Part shown: in pieces, positions 34,125 through 44,278 of the stretch | How the letters are laid out: every line of letters starts with the position of its first letter | Position numbering within the stretch: position 1 is the first letter of the stretch | Assembly: GCA_937125455.1 (NCBI GenBank) | Contig: CAKZLK010000016.1 | Location: 62,001 to 126,000 of the forward strand | Source of the DNA: an uncultured Aequorivita sp. | GTDB lineage: Bacteria > Bacteroidota > Bacteroidia > Flavobacteriales > Flavobacteriaceae | DNA: 64,000 nucleotides | Direction: 5' to 3' | Notes under the pieces: generated by a model | Told to the model about the DNA's origin: nothing | The model's input: only the letters and a program-made list of their open reading frames with translations | Database searches by the model: none | Translations under genes and position numbers: made by a program

Positions 34125-35975
34125 CTACTCCTCAACCCTATCAAGTTCCACCTTCAAATTATCAATAATAAACTCCTGCCTATCAGGAGTGTTTTTTCCC
34201 ATATAAAACGAAAGCAATTCCTCAATACTCATAGATTTATCAAGCATCACAGGGTCCAAACGGATGTCATTACCAATAAAATGCACAAACTCATCTGGCG
34301 AAATTTCACCCAAACCTTTAAATCGGGTGATTTCGGGTTTTGGTTTTAATTTTTCTATTGCATTAACTCTTTCTTCTTCGGAATAGCAATAAATGGTTTC
34401 CTTTTTATTTCTGACACGGAACAACGGCGTTTGCAAAATATATAAATGCCCCTCTTTTATCAATTCTGGGAAAAACTGAAGGAAAAATGTAATCAGCAAT
34501 AACCGAATGTGCATTCCATCCACATCGGCATCAGTTGCTATAACAATATTGTTGTAGCGCAAATCCTCCATGGAATCCTCAATATTCAACGCGGCTTGCA
34601 AAAGGTTGAATTCTTCGTTTTCGTAAACGATTTTTTTTGTCATTCCGTAAGTATTCAATGGTTTTCCACGAAGTGAAAAAACAGCTTGCGTATTTACATC
34701 GCGACTTTTGGTAATACTTCCACTCGCGGAATCTCCCTCCGTAATAAAAAGAGTTGACTCCAAGTTTCGATCGTTTTTAACATCTGCTAAATGCACACGG
34801 CAATCGCGCAGTTTTTTATTGTGAAGATTGGCCTTTTTAGCACGATCTTTCGCCAGTTTACGAATGCCACTGAGTTCTTTTCGCTCCCGTTCGGCTTGAA
34901 CTATTTTACGCTGAATAGCATCTGCAGTCTCAGGATTTTTATGTAGGTAATTATCGAGTTGGGTTTTTACGAAATCATTGATGAACGTACGCACCGTAGG
35001 TAAATCTCCTCCCATATCGGTTGAGCCAAGCTTTGTTTTGGTTTGGCTTTCAAAAACCGGCTCCATTACTTTGATGCTAATTGCCGAAACAATTGACTTT
35101 CGAACATCGCTAGCATCATAGTTTTTATTATAATATTCACGCACAGTTTTTACCAAAGCTTCTCGAAAAGCCGCCAAATGCGTTCCTCCTTGCGTCGTGT
35201 TTTGTCCATTTACAAAACTGTGATATTCCTCACTATATTGGGTTTTGCTATGGGTTATCGCAACTTCAATATCATCACCGCGAAGGTGAATTATTGGATA
35301 TGCCATATCCTCATCGCTGATGGTTTCCATCAAAAGATCCTTCAATCCATTTTCGGAATAGAATTTTTCACCATTAAAATCTATGGTCAGTCCCGGATTG
35401 AGATAGACATAGTTTTTTAGCATTTTTTCTACATACTCATTTCGGTACTTGAAGTTTTTGAAAATGGTTTCGTCTGGAATAAAGAAAACTTTCGTTCCCT
35501 TTCGTTTCGTGCTTTCCTCTATTGCGGCATCATTTGTAAGTTCACCTTGCGAAAATTCTGCCGTTTTTAATTGGTTTTCACGAATCGATTCAACCTTGAA
35601 AAAAGATGAAAGTGCGTTAACAGCCTTGGTACCCACTCCATTCAAACCAACGGATTTCTTAAATGCACGGCTGTCGTACTTCCCTCCGGTATTCATTTTA
35701 GAAACCACATCAATCACTTTTCCCAGCGGAATGCCACGACCGTAATCGCGAACTTTTACTTCTTTATCCTTTATTCGAACTTCAATGGTTTTTCCGGCAC
35801 CCATGACAAATTCATCGATACAGTTGTCAATTACCTCTTTCAGAAGAATATAAATGCCGTCATCGGGCGAAGAACCATCACCCAACTTCCCGATATACAT
35901 TCCGGGGCGCATCCGGATATGTTCCTTCCAGTCGAGCGAGCGTATGTTGTCTTCGGTATATTGTGTTTCGGCCAT
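34125..35975 (-). CDS. parE: DNA topoisomerase IV subunit B
   Basis: A 616-residue type IIA B subunit. The GHKL ATPase motifs are [24 protein letters not shown] and [16 protein letters not shown]; the TOPRIM metal site is [11 protein letters not shown] with [14 protein letters not shown]. It is shorter than GyrB and lacks the GyrB insert, supporting ParE. It hydrolyses ATP to drive strand passage with ParC, encoded downstream beyond the small lipoprotein. Confidence 0.94.
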   Translation of the reverse strand: MAETQYTEDNIRSLDWKEHIRMRPGMYIGKLGDGSSPDDGIYILLKEVIDNCIDEFVMGAGKTIEVRIKDKEVKVRDYGRGIPLGKVIDVVSKMNTGGKYDSRAFKKSVGLNGVGTKAVNALSSFFKVESIRENQLKTAEFSQGELTNDAAIEESTKRKGTKVFFIPDETIFKNFKYRNEYVEKMLKNYVYLNPGLTIDFNGEKFYSENGLKDLLMETISDEDMAYPIIHLRGDDIEVAITHSKTQYSEEYHSFVNGQNTTQGGTHLAAFREALVKTVREYYNKNYDASDVRKSIVSAISIKVMEPVFESQTKTKLGSTDMGGDLPTVRTFINDFVKTQLDNYLHKNPETADAIQRKIVQAERERKELSGIRKLAKDRAKKANLHNKKLRDCRVHLADVKNDRNLESTLFITEGDSASGSITKSRDVNTQAVFSLRGKPLNTYGMTKKIVYENEEFNLLQAALNIEDSMEDLRYNNIVIATDADVDGMHIRLLLITFFLQFFPELIKEGHLYILQTPLFRVRNKKETIYCYSEEERVNAIEKLKPKPEITRFKGLGEISPDEFVHFIGNDIRLDPVMLDKSMSIEELLSFYMGKNTPDRQEFIIDNLKVELDRVEE

Positions 35976-36194
35976 AAAGATTTGGTGTAGGGTTGCTAAT
36001 ATAAATATACGGTAGCACTTGTGAAACCAATACTTGGGAAAGTAATTAACAATAAATTGATGGTGATTGTTAGTAAAATTCGCAAGTAGCTTAAAGTATA
36101 AAAAAATGAATTACTAAACTTTTGTGAAGAATGAGCATTATCATTGATTTCTTACAATTCTTTTTATAATTTCATTGCGTAAATAAAAACATCA

Positions 36195-37109
36195 ATGGAA
36201 TTTATAGATTATTACAAAATTCTTGGTCTTGACAAAAGTGCAACTGCAGCAGACATTAAGAAAGCGTACCGAAAACTTGCGCGAAAATTACATCCAGATT
36301 TAAACCCAAATGATAAAGAAGCACAACAAAAATTCCAGCAGCTTAACGAAGCTAACGAAGTATTAAGCGATCCCGAAAAACGAAAAAAATACGACCAATA
36401 CGGAAAAGATTGGCAACATGCCGATGCTTTTGAGCAAGCAAGACAACAACAGGGTTCACAAGGATTTGGTGGCCAAAGAACCTATTCGGGTGGTGGACAA
36501 GGTTTTGACGAAAGTCAGTTTTCAGATTTTTTTGAATCTATGTTTGGTGGAAGTGGCGGCTTTAGTCGCAGTGGCGGAAGTAGAAGGCAAACTGCGCAGT
36601 TTAAAGGTCAGGATTTAAGTGCTACACTTCGATTGAACCTAACCGATGTTCTTAAAAGCCAAAAACAAACCATTAGCATTGGAGAGAAAAAAATTCGACT
36701 TACGATTCCCGCAGGTGTTGAAGACGGACAGACCATTAAAATTAAAGGCTACGGAGGCGAGGGAATGAACGGTGGCCCGAAAGGAGATTTACTAATCACT
36801 TTTGAGGTTTTCAACAATACCAGGTTTAAGAGGTTGGAAAGCGATTTGTATGCCACAGAAGAAATATCACTTTACACTGCACTTTTGGGCGGAGAAATAA
36901 CTATTGAAACCTTAACCGGCAAAGTAAAACTAAATGTAAAGCCCGAAACCCAAAACGAAACCAAAGTAAAGTTGAAAGGCAAAGGCTTGCCCAAATATAA
37001 AAAGGAAGACCAACACGGGGATCTTTTTATTACCTATAAAATTGTGTTGCCGAAAAAGCTTTCAGAAAAAGAAAAAGAACTTTTTACAGAACTTTCAAAA
37101 CTTAGATAA
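36195..37109 (+). CDS. cbpA: DnaJ-type co-chaperone of the CbpA class
   Basis: A 304-residue type II J-protein: J domain at residues 4-70 with the HPD motif in RKLHPDLNP, a Gly-rich linker (about 85-130), then two beta-rich substrate-binding domains ([26 protein letters not shown]). It has no CxxCxGxG zinc repeats, so it is CbpA-like and not DnaJ. It would stimulate DnaK. The stop overlaps the next gene's ATG by one base. No CIRCE element was seen in the 219-base divergent gap with parE. Confidence 0.93.
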   Translation: MEFIDYYKILGLDKSATAADIKKAYRKLARKLHPDLNPNDKEAQQKFQQLNEANEVLSDPEKRKKYDQYGKDWQHADAFEQARQQQGSQGFGGQRTYSGGGQGFDESQFSDFFESMFGGSGGFSRSGGSRRQTAQFKGQDLSATLRLNLTDVLKSQKQTISIGEKKIRLTIPAGVEDGQTIKIKGYGGEGMNGGPKGDLLITFEVFNNTRFKRLESDLYATEEISLYTALLGGEITIETLTGKVKLNVKPETQNETKVKLKGKGLPKYKKEDQHGDLFITYKIVLPKKLSEKEKELFTELSKLR

Positions 37110-37399
37110 TGGCACGGGAAAAATATATATTGGTAAGTCACTATTGCAAAAAAGCACAGATAGAGGACTCTTTTGTGCAAAATCTCTTTGAATATGGTTT
37201 GGTAGCTTATGAGGAAAAAGAGAATGACCTTTTTATAGACGAAGAAGATATTACTGAAATTGAACGCATGTTTCGACTTCACAATGATTTGGGAATCAAT
37301 TTTGAAGGTTTGGATGCTATAAAACAAATGCTAAAACGCATGCAGAAGCTTGAAAGTGAAATGAATTCACTTCAAAAAAGATTGCGGTTGTATGAATAA
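37109..37399 (+). CDS. cbpM: Chaperone modulator CbpM-like protein
   Basis: A 96-residue MerR-like helical protein following cbpA with a one-base overlap (TAATG). The HYCKKAQIEDSFVQNLFEYGLV opening and ERMFRLHNDLGINFEGLDAI are typical of CbpM, which binds the J domain of CbpA and inhibits it. Assignment rests on both position and sequence. Confidence 0.88.
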   Translation: MAREKYILVSHYCKKAQIEDSFVQNLFEYGLVAYEEKENDLFIDEEDITEIERMFRLHNDLGINFEGLDAIKQMLKRMQKLESEMNSLQKRLRLYE

Positions 37400-37486
37400 A
37401 CATATCAAAAAGGAACTGTAAATTCTATTTAATGAAATGTTAAATCAAATTTCCGGTATTTAACAATCTCATATCTTTATCCGTCT

Positions 37487-38491
37487 ATGAGAAAAATAAA
37501 TTTACTATTTGCATTTTTGGTTACTCTAAACCTATTTGCACAGCAAACTAATTTCGGTTCAACAACAATAAACCACAACGAAAAAATTGCTTTCCAAAAA
37601 GGGTTATCCGATTTCGATTATAGCCTTATCGATAAGGATAAAAAAGAAGATAATTCCTCAGGAATTAATCTTCAACCCAATTACAAAACTGTTTTTGAAA
37701 CACAAAAAAGTGATTCTCCCTATGAATGGAAATGGGTTCGGGATGGAATCTGGACGGGAGCTGCACTCGGAGCAAGCGCCTATGGACTTCTATTAATAAA
37801 AAATAAAGATGATTTATCTTCATCAGAACAAATAAATTTCACTGATCCACAATTATTACAAAAAAAAATTGATAACCTGCCTTTTTTAGACCGATGGGTA
37901 GCGGGCAACCATTCAAAAAGTGCCAATAGTATAAGCGATATTCCTTTTGCTCTTTCATTTGCTGCGCCATTTGCTTTTCTTTTTGACGATGAAATTAATG
38001 ACCATACGGGGCAATATATTGGTCTATATATTGAAAGTTTGGCTACAACTGCAGCTTTATATACCATTACCGCGGGTTTAGTAGACAGAAGTCGTCCATA
38101 TGTTTATGATAACAGCGGCGATACCTCAAATGATAGACGATTTAAAAACAATGGCCAGCGCGCTTTTTACTCCGGTCATGTTGCAGCTACGGCTACAGCA
38201 ACATTTTTTGCAGCCAAAGCTTATAGTGATTTTAACCCCGATGCAAATGGAAAAATATTTATTTGGGGTGGAGCTGCCGTTCTTCCTGCAGCTGTTGGAG
38301 TTTTTAGAATGGAAGCTGGCCAGCACTTTTTATCAGATGTACTGATAGGATATGTCTTAGGTGCGGGAACTGGAATTTTAGTACCTGAATTACACAAAAG
38401 AAAAATAGATAATTTAGATATTTACCCCAGCTCTGGGACCAGTTTTAATGGCGATAGTTATAACGGAATGGCTTTTAAATATACCTTCTAA
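37487..38491 (+). CDS. PAP2-family membrane phosphatase
   Basis: A 334-residue protein with a signal peptide (MRKINLLFAFLVTLNLFAQ). The acid phosphatase motifs are spread as in the PAP2 family: DRSRPYVYD (K/R-x6-RP region), YSGHVAATATAT (SGH) and GQHFLSDVLIGY (H-x3-D). Residues from about 75 on contain several membrane segments. Related proteins act on undecaprenyl or phosphatidic pyrophosphates; the substrate here is unknown. It ends at a bidirectional terminator. Confidence 0.88.
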   Translation: MRKINLLFAFLVTLNLFAQQTNFGSTTINHNEKIAFQKGLSDFDYSLIDKDKKEDNSSGINLQPNYKTVFETQKSDSPYEWKWVRDGIWTGAALGASAYGLLLIKNKDDLSSSEQINFTDPQLLQKKIDNLPFLDRWVAGNHSKSANSISDIPFALSFAAPFAFLFDDEINDHTGQYIGLYIESLATTAALYTITAGLVDRSRPYVYDNSGDTSNDRRFKNNGQRAFYSGHVAATATATFFAAKAYSDFNPDANGKIFIWGGAAVLPAAVGVFRMEAGQHFLSDVLIGYVLGAGTGILVPELHKRKIDNLDIYPSSGTSFNGDSYNGMAFKYTF

Positions 38492-38509
38492 GAAGAAGTT
38501 ACTTTAAAT

Positions 38510-38537
38510 AAAAAATCCCGCAAGAGCGGGATTTTTT
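38510..38537. terminator. Bidirectional Rho-independent terminator
   Basis: Stem 38510-38521 with 38526-38537, GC-rich TCCCGC core, 4-base loop AAGA and A/T runs on both sides, between the convergent PAP2 and ychF genes. Confidence 0.9.
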
Positions 38538-38541
38538 ATTT

Positions 38542-39636
38542 TTATACATTAAAGCGGAAGTGCATCACATCGCCATCTTTTACAATATATTCTTTTCCTT
38601 CTACTCCCATCTTTCCTGCTTCCTTTACTTTAGCTTCGCTTCCATAAGTTACATAGTCGTCATATTTAATAACTTCTGCACGGATAAAACCTTTTTCAAA
38701 ATCTGTATGTATTACGCCAGCTGCCTGAGGTGCTGTTGCGCCCACGGGAATTGTCCAAGCTCTTACTTCTTTTACACCTGCTGTAAAATAGGTTTGGAGA
38801 TTCAATAATTTATAAGCGCTGCGAATCAATTTTGCGGATCCAGCTTCATCCAATCCTAAATCTTCGAGGAACATTTGGCGTTCTTCAAAAGTTTCCAATT
38901 CGGTTATATCTGCTTCAGTGCCAACTGCCAAAACCAAAACTTCGGCATTCTCGCCAGCAACAGATTCTTTCACTTTTTCAACATAAGCATTTCCAGTTGC
39001 AGCTGAGCCTTCATCTACGTTACAGACATACATTACCGGTTTGTCTGTAATAAACTGGGCGTTCACTATAAATTCCTCGCGCTCTTCATCTGACAAATCA
39101 ATGGCACGAACTGAAACTCCCGCTTCCAAACCACTCTTAACCTTTAATAAAGCCGTCTCTTCTTTTTGAGCTTCTTTATTACCAGTTCGCGCAGCGCGTT
39201 TTACTTTTTCAAGTTTTTTATCAACGGTTTCAAGATCCTTCAATTGAAGTTCAATATCTATTGTTTCTTTATCGCGTATAGGATCTACACTGCCATCAAC
39301 ATGAACAATGTTATCGTTATCAAAGCAGCGCAGCACGTGCAGAATAGCATCAGTTTCTCTAATGTTACTCAAAAATTGGTTTCCTAAACCTTCGCCCTTA
39401 CTTGCGCCCTTTACAAGTCCAGCTATATCTACTATTTCTACCGTTGCGGGAAGCACACGTTCGGGGTTTACCAATTCTTCCAATTTCAACAAACGTTTGT
39501 CTGGCACGTTTACTACGCCTAAATTTGGTTCAATGGTACAAAAGGGAAAGTTTGCGCTTTGGGCCTTAGCGTTCGATAAACAATTGAAAAGAGTGGATTT
39601 TCCCACGTTTGGCAATCCTACAATACCTGCTTTCAT
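38542..39636 (-). CDS. ychF: YchF-type redox-regulated ATPase (Obg family)
   Basis: A 364-residue universally conserved P-loop protein. G1 is [13 protein letters not shown]3 is [21 protein letters not shown], and the altered G4 (CNVDE) explains ATP preference. The C-terminal TGS domain ends with MHFRFNV. The family binds the ribosome and responds to oxidative stress. Single gene. Confidence 0.96.
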   Translation of the reverse strand: MKAGIVGLPNVGKSTLFNCLSNAKAQSANFPFCTIEPNLGVVNVPDKRLLKLEELVNPERVLPATVEIVDIAGLVKGASKGEGLGNQFLSNIRETDAILHVLRCFDNDNIVHVDGSVDPIRDKETIDIELQLKDLETVDKKLEKVKRAARTGNKEAQKEETALLKVKSGLEAGVSVRAIDLSDEEREEFIVNAQFITDKPVMYVCNVDEGSAATGNAYVEKVKESVAGENAEVLVLAVGTEADITELETFEERQMFLEDLGLDEAGSAKLIRSAYKLLNLQTYFTAGVKEVRAWTIPVGATAPQAAGVIHTDFEKGFIRAEVIKYDDYVTYGSEAKVKEAGKMGVEGKEYIVKDGDVMHFRFNV

Positions 39637-39802
39637 TAAATATATTTTTAAGGGTGCAAATATACATCTTCAAAGCATACTTTTCATAATTGATTTAAAA
39701 TGCTTTTAATAAAAAGTTTGGGTTTTATTTCACTATTAATTTGCAATAATTTAACGACAATAGTCTTAAGTTTACCCTTTAAACCATAAATAACCAATAA
39801 TT

Positions 39803-40279
39803 ATGAAAAATGTAGTAATGAGCTTTGCCTTGGCTATTTTAACGATAGCAAGTATTCAAGCGCAAGAAAACAAGACCGTTAAAGAAGAATCTACCGTAAA
39901 ACGTGTTGTTACAAAAGAAGGTAATGACGTGAAAATAAAGGAAATCAAAAAAACAGATACCGAAAGCGGTGCTGTAATTGTAGAGGGAAACGACGAAACG
40001 AACCAAGAATTCAGTGAAACCACAAAGAAAAATTCTGACGATAAAGTAATGGTTGACGATGTAGTAATAAATAAAGCGAACGAACAAAAGAGGTTGGCAA
40101 TAAAAGAGAATCAACAGGCAGAACTTGAAAGGGATATTAAAGCACAAAAAGAAAAGGCCGCAGCGGAAGCCGAAAAGGAACGTCAAGCAAAACTAAAGCA
40201 GCAACAGGCCGAACTTGAAGCCAGAAGAGCAGCGCTTATGCAAAGACCTAAAGGAATGTCCAAGCTGAAAAAAGATTAA
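39803..40279 (+). CDS. Secreted, highly charged coiled-coil protein
   Basis: A 158-residue protein with a signal peptide (MKNVVMSFALAILTIASIQA, cut near AQA-QEN; the first 20 residues only). The mature part begins QENKTVKEEST and turns into a Lys/Glu/Gln-rich helix with heptad character (ERDIKAQKEKAAAEAEKERQ...). Its N-terminal part resembles that of the protein encoded at 42156-42683, suggesting a paralogous pair. Function unknown. Confidence 0.65.
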   Translation: MKNVVMSFALAILTIASIQAQENKTVKEESTVKRVVTKEGNDVKIKEIKKTDTESGAVIVEGNDETNQEFSETTKKNSDDKVMVDDVVINKANEQKRLAIKENQQAELERDIKAQKEKAAAEAEKERQAKLKQQQAELEARRAALMQRPKGMSKLKKD

Positions 40280-40298
40280 ATATTTTAAAATTTTCTTG

Positions 40299-40330
40299 AA
40301 ACCGTCGCAATAATATTGGGGCGGTTTTTT
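40299..40330 (+). terminator. Terminator after the coiled-coil protein gene
   Basis: An 8-bp stem with one G-T pair (40299-40306 with 40320-40327) followed by T run, just before the convergent hydrolase gene's stop. Confidence 0.75.
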
Positions 40331-40333
40331 GTT

Positions 40334-41131
40334 TTAAAGGATTGAATCAAGTGTTGCTTTATAAACATCATAAGTATCCAAATCGTGGTGTGTTCCATCT
40401 GGAATTGTTATAAAAGTAAGTTTCCCCGGAGTTTTAATATTTGAAAGTTTCTTGCTGTTTGTATAGCTTACTACAAAATCATCAGTACCGTGAAAAATTA
40501 AAATGGGGCACGAAACTTCCTCTAGATACGTATGGGTTGGAAAATGGTACTTTAAAAACCAACTTACAGGATAGATTGGAAAACGTTCGCCCGCTACTTC
40601 CTCCAAACTATAAAAAGGGGCTTCAAGAATTAGTTGCTTTGGATGGTTTTTAGCAGCAACATAGGTCGCGAAAGTTGTTCCTAATGATCTTCCATAAACT
40701 ACTATTTCATCTTCTGAATAACTTTTTAGAAGATAGTCATAACATAATTGAGCATCACTATATAGCGTCTTTGTACTAAGTTTTCCGATACTTTTCCCAT
40801 AGGTCCTGTAATCCATCACTAAAACATCGTATTGGCGTTCAACAAATTTCTGCACCACAATTCCCCATCGGGAAAGTTCGCCTGCATTGCCGTGGAAATA
40901 AAGAACAACGCCCTTGGGATTTTCAACTTTAAAGTGAAGAGCATTTAGTATAGCGCCATCCTCCGAGTTTAGATTGATTTCATCAAAATTTCCAGGAAAG
41001 GAATAGGAATAATCCTGTGGAAGTGACTCTGGCATAAAAATCATTTTTTCCTGCAGAAAATAAAGTGCGATAAAGACCAACACATACAGTGAAGCTAATA
41101 CAATTAAAAATTTCTTTAATCTGCGATTCAT
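40334..41131 (-). CDS. Membrane-anchored alpha/beta hydrolase (first of a tandem pair)
   Basis: A 265-residue serine hydrolase with an N-terminal membrane anchor (FLIVLASLYVLVFIALYFL). The oxyanion segment is LYFHGNAGELSRWG, the nucleophile elbow is YGRSLGTTFA (G-x-S-x-G) and the acid and His follow in HGTDDFVVSY and PDGTHHDLD. It resembles the ABHD13/BEM46-type esterases. It overlaps the upstream homologue by one base; substrate unknown. Confidence 0.85.
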   Translation of the reverse strand: MNRRLKKFLIVLASLYVLVFIALYFLQEKMIFMPESLPQDYSYSFPGNFDEINLNSEDGAILNALHFKVENPKGVVLYFHGNAGELSRWGIVVQKFVERQYDVLVMDYRTYGKSIGKLSTKTLYSDAQLCYDYLLKSYSEDEIVVYGRSLGTTFATYVAAKNHPKQLILEAPFYSLEEVAGERFPIYPVSWFLKYHFPTHTYLEEVSCPILIFHGTDDFVVSYTNSKKLSNIKTPGKLTFITIPDGTHHDLDTYDVYKATLDSIL

Positions 41132-41988
41132 TATTTTGAAGCATGTTTTACGCCAATGCTGGTGGTTGAAAGATCAATTTTCTTTTCTTTATAATCAATG
41201 ATCTCTGTCAATATTTTGTGGTAGGACTCAAAGTTATTCAAATTTTTATGTCCACCTTCAATAATTGGATGTAGCCGTGTGAGCTTTGAATTTACTTGCG
41301 AAAGTTTTACGCTACTTTTAAATGGTATTAATTTATCTTTTGTTCCGTGAATTATATGAATTGGACACTTCACATATTTCAACCATTTGTAGGTTGGCAT
41401 TGGATATTTCAAAATAATGGAAAGTGGCATAAAGGGCATATACCGCCCGGTAACTTTCGTCAAACTATAATATGGCGCATCCAAAATCAGCATTTTGGGA
41501 TTATTCATTGAAGCTAATTTAGTTGCAAAGCCGGAGCCCAAGGAACGACCGTAAATGATAACGTATTTTTCATTTACCTTTTCGCGGATTTTATTGTAAA
41601 TAAATTGCAAATCGTGTTTTATAGCTTTTTGAGATCGCTTTCCAGTACTCTTACCAAAGCCTCGGTAATCAATCATAATTACATCGTAATTATTTCTGGT
41701 AAAATCCACTGCAAACTTACCCCAGCCTTTTATACTTTTTGAGTTTCCTTTTAAATAAAGCACCACTCCCTGTGGTTTTTCGACACTAAAATGAAGCCCA
41801 TTTATAATGGCTCCATCGCGGGTTTCCAAATTGTATTCTGAAACTTGCTGGTTTTCGTAATAAAAACTGAAATCCTTCGGAAGTTTTTCAGGCTTGAATA
41901 AAAAGTAATCTTGAAGATAATACAATAGCACGCTAATGACGATATACGTAGCTAGAACAAGAACCAAAATGTGCAACCAAACCGGCAT
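41131..41988 (-). CDS. Membrane-anchored alpha/beta hydrolase (second of a tandem pair)
   Basis: A 285-residue paralogue of the downstream gene with the same anchor (HILVLVLATYIVISVLLYYL), elbow YGRSLGSGFA and HGTKDKLIPF, but the first oxyanion motif is changed from LYFHGNAGE to LYLKGNSKS: the His of the HG pair is now Lys. This could affect catalysis. Tandem duplication is evident from length, motif order and one-base overlap. Confidence 0.85.
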   Translation of the reverse strand: MPVWLHILVLVLATYIVISVLLYYLQDYFLFKPEKLPKDFSFYYENQQVSEYNLETRDGAIINGLHFSVEKPQGVVLYLKGNSKSIKGWGKFAVDFTRNNYDVIMIDYRGFGKSTGKRSQKAIKHDLQFIYNKIREKVNEKYVIIYGRSLGSGFATKLASMNNPKMLILDAPYYSLTKVTGRYMPFMPLSIILKYPMPTYKWLKYVKCPIHIIHGTKDKLIPFKSSVKLSQVNSKLTRLHPIIEGGHKNLNNFESYHKILTEIIDYKEKKIDLSTTSIGVKHASK

Positions 41989-42121
41989 AAAAAACGTTTC
42001 AACTAAAGTACAAAAAATTGATTTGTCCCTAAAAGGATTTAATGTTGGATAAACACATTATTTCAAAGAACTTTATGAAATGATTATCAGTGATTTAATG
42101 GTTTTTAACATCAATACTTCC

Positions 42122-42129
42122 TATCTTTG
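42122..42129 (+). promoter_or_regulatory. Bacteroidota -7 element before the 175-residue secreted protein
   Basis: TATCTTTG matches TAnnTTTG and ends 26 bases before the ATG at 42156. Confidence 0.5.
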
Positions 42130-42155
42130 AGTATAACAAAATAAATACAACCATT

Positions 42156-42683
42156 ATGAAAAAAATATTATTAATTTTTGCTTTAGCAGCTTTTACTACT
42201 GCTTTTGCACAGGAAAATAGAACTGAAAAAAAAGAAACCGTAGTAACCAAAACTGCCGTGAAAAGCGATAAAGGAACCGATGTTTCCACAAAAGCTGTAA
42301 CAAAAACTGAAAAACAAGTTATTGGGCTAGCTGACAAAGACGCCAATCAAACAAATCAAACAATGATTATGGAGCCTATGAAAGTTAGCAGTGATGTTAA
42401 CTATGATTACGAAGGCAATCGTTTTAAATTTATTAGCCAAAAAGATGAAGATGGATATAGGTTAATGACGGTTAAAGACAACGCTACTCAAGAGGAATAT
42501 GCTATTATCAAACCAACTTCACAAGAGGGATATTATATTTTAGCTAAAGACGGAACTTCGTCTTTTGGTTATTTTAATGCTGATGGAAACTTTGTAGTTG
42601 AACATTATGATGCTGATAAAGATGCTATTGTTTCTAACATCTATAAACTAGAAATGAATAAAGATTCCATGAAAAAGCAATAA
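42156..42683 (+). CDS. Secreted protein related in its N terminus to the 39803 gene product
   Basis: A 175-residue protein with a signal peptide (MKKILLIFALAAFTTAFA, cut near FAQEN). The mature start QENRTEKKETVV parallels QENKTVKEEST of the 39803 protein. The C-terminal half (YRLMTVKDNATQEEYAIIKPTSQEGYYILAKDGTSSFGYF, quoted here only as YYILAKDGTSSFGYF) is a beta-rich domain with aromatic repeats, like small extracytoplasmic lipid- or surface-binding proteins. Function unknown. Confidence 0.68.
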   Translation: MKKILLIFALAAFTTAFAQENRTEKKETVVTKTAVKSDKGTDVSTKAVTKTEKQVIGLADKDANQTNQTMIMEPMKVSSDVNYDYEGNRFKFISQKDEDGYRLMTVKDNATQEEYAIIKPTSQEGYYILAKDGTSSFGYFNADGNFVVEHYDADKDAIVSNIYKLEMNKDSMKKQ

Positions 42684-42712
42684 ACCAATGCTTTTAAAAT
42701 AAGGTTATTACA

Positions 42713-42756
42713 AAAAAAATCGTCCCTCAGGATAACTCCTGAGGGACGATTTTTTC
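42713..42756. terminator. Bidirectional Rho-independent terminator
   Basis: A perfect 18-bp stem (42715-42732 with 42737-42754), loop TAAC, with A and T tracts on its two sides between convergent genes; the strongest terminator in the window. Confidence 0.93.
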
Positions 42757-42770
42757 GTTCTTAAAGATAC

Positions 42771-43121
42771 TTAGTCTTTGTGCATAAATGACTGTTTTGC
42801 CAGAAGTGTTTCTTCACTTTCCACGTGATCCTCATCTGGAACACAACAATCCACTGGACATACAGCAGCACATTGCGGCTCGTCGTGAAAACCTTTGCAC
42901 TCCGTGCACTTATCAGGTACTATAAAATATATTTCATCACTTACAGGTTCCTGCGCTTCGTTGGCATCAACTTGTTTTCCATTTGGCAATACAACCTTTC
43001 CATTGAGATCAGTACCATCTGCATAGCGCCAGTCATCCGCACCTTCATAAATTGCTGTATTTGGGCACTCAGGTTCACAAGCGCCACAGTTTATACATTC
43101 ATCTGTTATAATAATTGCCAT
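42771..43121 (-). CDS. 4Fe-4S dicluster ferredoxin
   Basis: A 116-residue electron carrier with two cluster motifs: [12 protein letters not shown] (residues about 10-21) and [18 protein letters not shown], an extended second motif, near residue 72. The middle holds a 30-residue insert. Divergent from the acyl-CoA reductase, whose promoter overlaps its start, so a redox partnership is possible but not shown. Confidence 0.92.
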   Translation of the reverse strand: MAIIITDECINCGACEPECPNTAIYEGADDWRYADGTDLNGKVVLPNGKQVDANEAQEPVSDEIYFIVPDKCTECKGFHDEPQCAAVCPVDCCVPDEDHVESEETLLAKQSFMHKD

Positions 43122-43144
43122 GGGGTATTCTTTTTCTAACTTTG
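43115..43144 (+). promoter_or_regulatory. Complete Bacteroidota promoter of the acyl-CoA reductase gene
   Basis: TTG (43115-43117), 19 bases, and TAACTTTG (43137-43144) match TTG-N17-23-TAnnTTTG. It overlaps the ferredoxin start on the other strand and supports the ATG at 43184. Confidence 0.68.
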
Positions 43145-43183
43145 CGCAAATTTAATGCTATCAAGTGCAAATCCAAAATAAGT

Positions 43184-44209
43184 ATGCAATTAAATCAAAG
43201 AATTAACGCTTTTGCAAGTTTAGGGAAATTTCTGAAACAAATTGTTTTCGAAAACGAAAATTCTAAAGCTAAAAAAACAATCAAAAAGGCTGAAACTGAA
43301 AACGGTTGGTTTACTTCCGAAAATATAATTGGCGCCTTGAATAATTGGAGCGACGCCCTGTCAGAAAAAAACCTCCAACAATGGGTTTCAAAATATGAAA
43401 TTGAAGAAACCAAACCGAAAAATATTGCAATCATTATGGCGGGAAACATCCCCCTTGTTGGCTTTCACGATTTTCTTTCTGTTTTGATAACCGGCAACAA
43501 AGTCTTGGCAAAACTTTCCTCTAATGATAAAACACTTCTTCCTCTTTTTGCTGAATATTTAATTTCAGTTGAGCCTGAGTTTAAAAATTACATTGTATTT
43601 ACTGAAGAAAGGTTGAAGAATTTTGATGCTGTTATCGCAACAGGAAGTAACAACACAGCTCGCTATTTCGATTACTATTTTGGGAAATACCCAAACATTA
43701 TCCGAAAAAACAGAAACTCGGTTGCCGTTTTAACCGGAAAAGAATCCGAAGAAGATCTGAAAATGCTCGCTGATGACATTTTCTGTTATTTCGGTCTCGG
43801 CTGTCGCAATGTTTCAAAGTTATATATTCCTGAAAGCTATGATTTCGAGCCATTTTTTAAAGCAATGTTGAGTTGGAAAGAAATTATTCACAACCACAAA
43901 TACATCAATAATTACGATTATAACAAAGCGGTTTATTTAATGGACAGCTTTCCATTATTGGACAACGAGTTTATGCTACTGAAGGAAGACGATGGGTTCT
44001 CCTCTCCTATTTCTGTAGTTTTTTATGAAAAATATACTTCATTGGATAATTTAAAAGAAGAACTAAAAACCAAATCTGAAAATATTCAATGCACAGTTTC
44101 AACTGCAGGTTTACCAAATGAAATTACGTTTGGAAAAGCACAGCATCCAGAATTATGGGATTATGCAGATGGGGTAGATACGATTGATTTCCTGTTGAAA
44201 CTTCCTTGA
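43184..44209 (+). CDS. Acyl-CoA reductase, LuxC-like
   Basis: A 341-residue reductase of the LuxC family, which reduces acyl groups with NADPH. Seen are MAGNIPLVGFHDFL, the NADP-binding FDAVIATGSNNTARYFDYYF, and the catalytic Cys in YFGLGCRNVSKLYIP. The C-terminal part is shorter than in bacterial luciferase LuxC. Start chosen at MQLNQRINAF because the promoter lies upstream of it and a frame from 43115 would contradict the divergent ferredoxin. It stands before serC-serA, a common flavobacterial arrangement. Confidence 0.88.
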   Translation: MQLNQRINAFASLGKFLKQIVFENENSKAKKTIKKAETENGWFTSENIIGALNNWSDALSEKNLQQWVSKYEIEETKPKNIAIIMAGNIPLVGFHDFLSVLITGNKVLAKLSSNDKTLLPLFAEYLISVEPEFKNYIVFTEERLKNFDAVIATGSNNTARYFDYYFGKYPNIIRKNRNSVAVLTGKESEEDLKMLADDIFCYFGLGCRNVSKLYIPESYDFEPFFKAMLSWKEIIHNHKYINNYDYNKAVYLMDSFPLLDNEFMLLKEDDGFSSPISVVFYEKYTSLDNLKEELKTKSENIQCTVSTAGLPNEITFGKAQHPELWDYADGVDTIDFLLKLP

Positions 44210-44278
44210 TAAATTATTCATAATTCCCATATATTTCGTGGCATAATTCACATCTTTGTACTATAAATTTTCATCAAA

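Noticed and set aside
43115-43183. Longer acyl-CoA reductase frame starting at 43115.
   Set aside because: It overlaps the divergent ferredoxin start and the promoter found for the reductase; the family begins near 43184.
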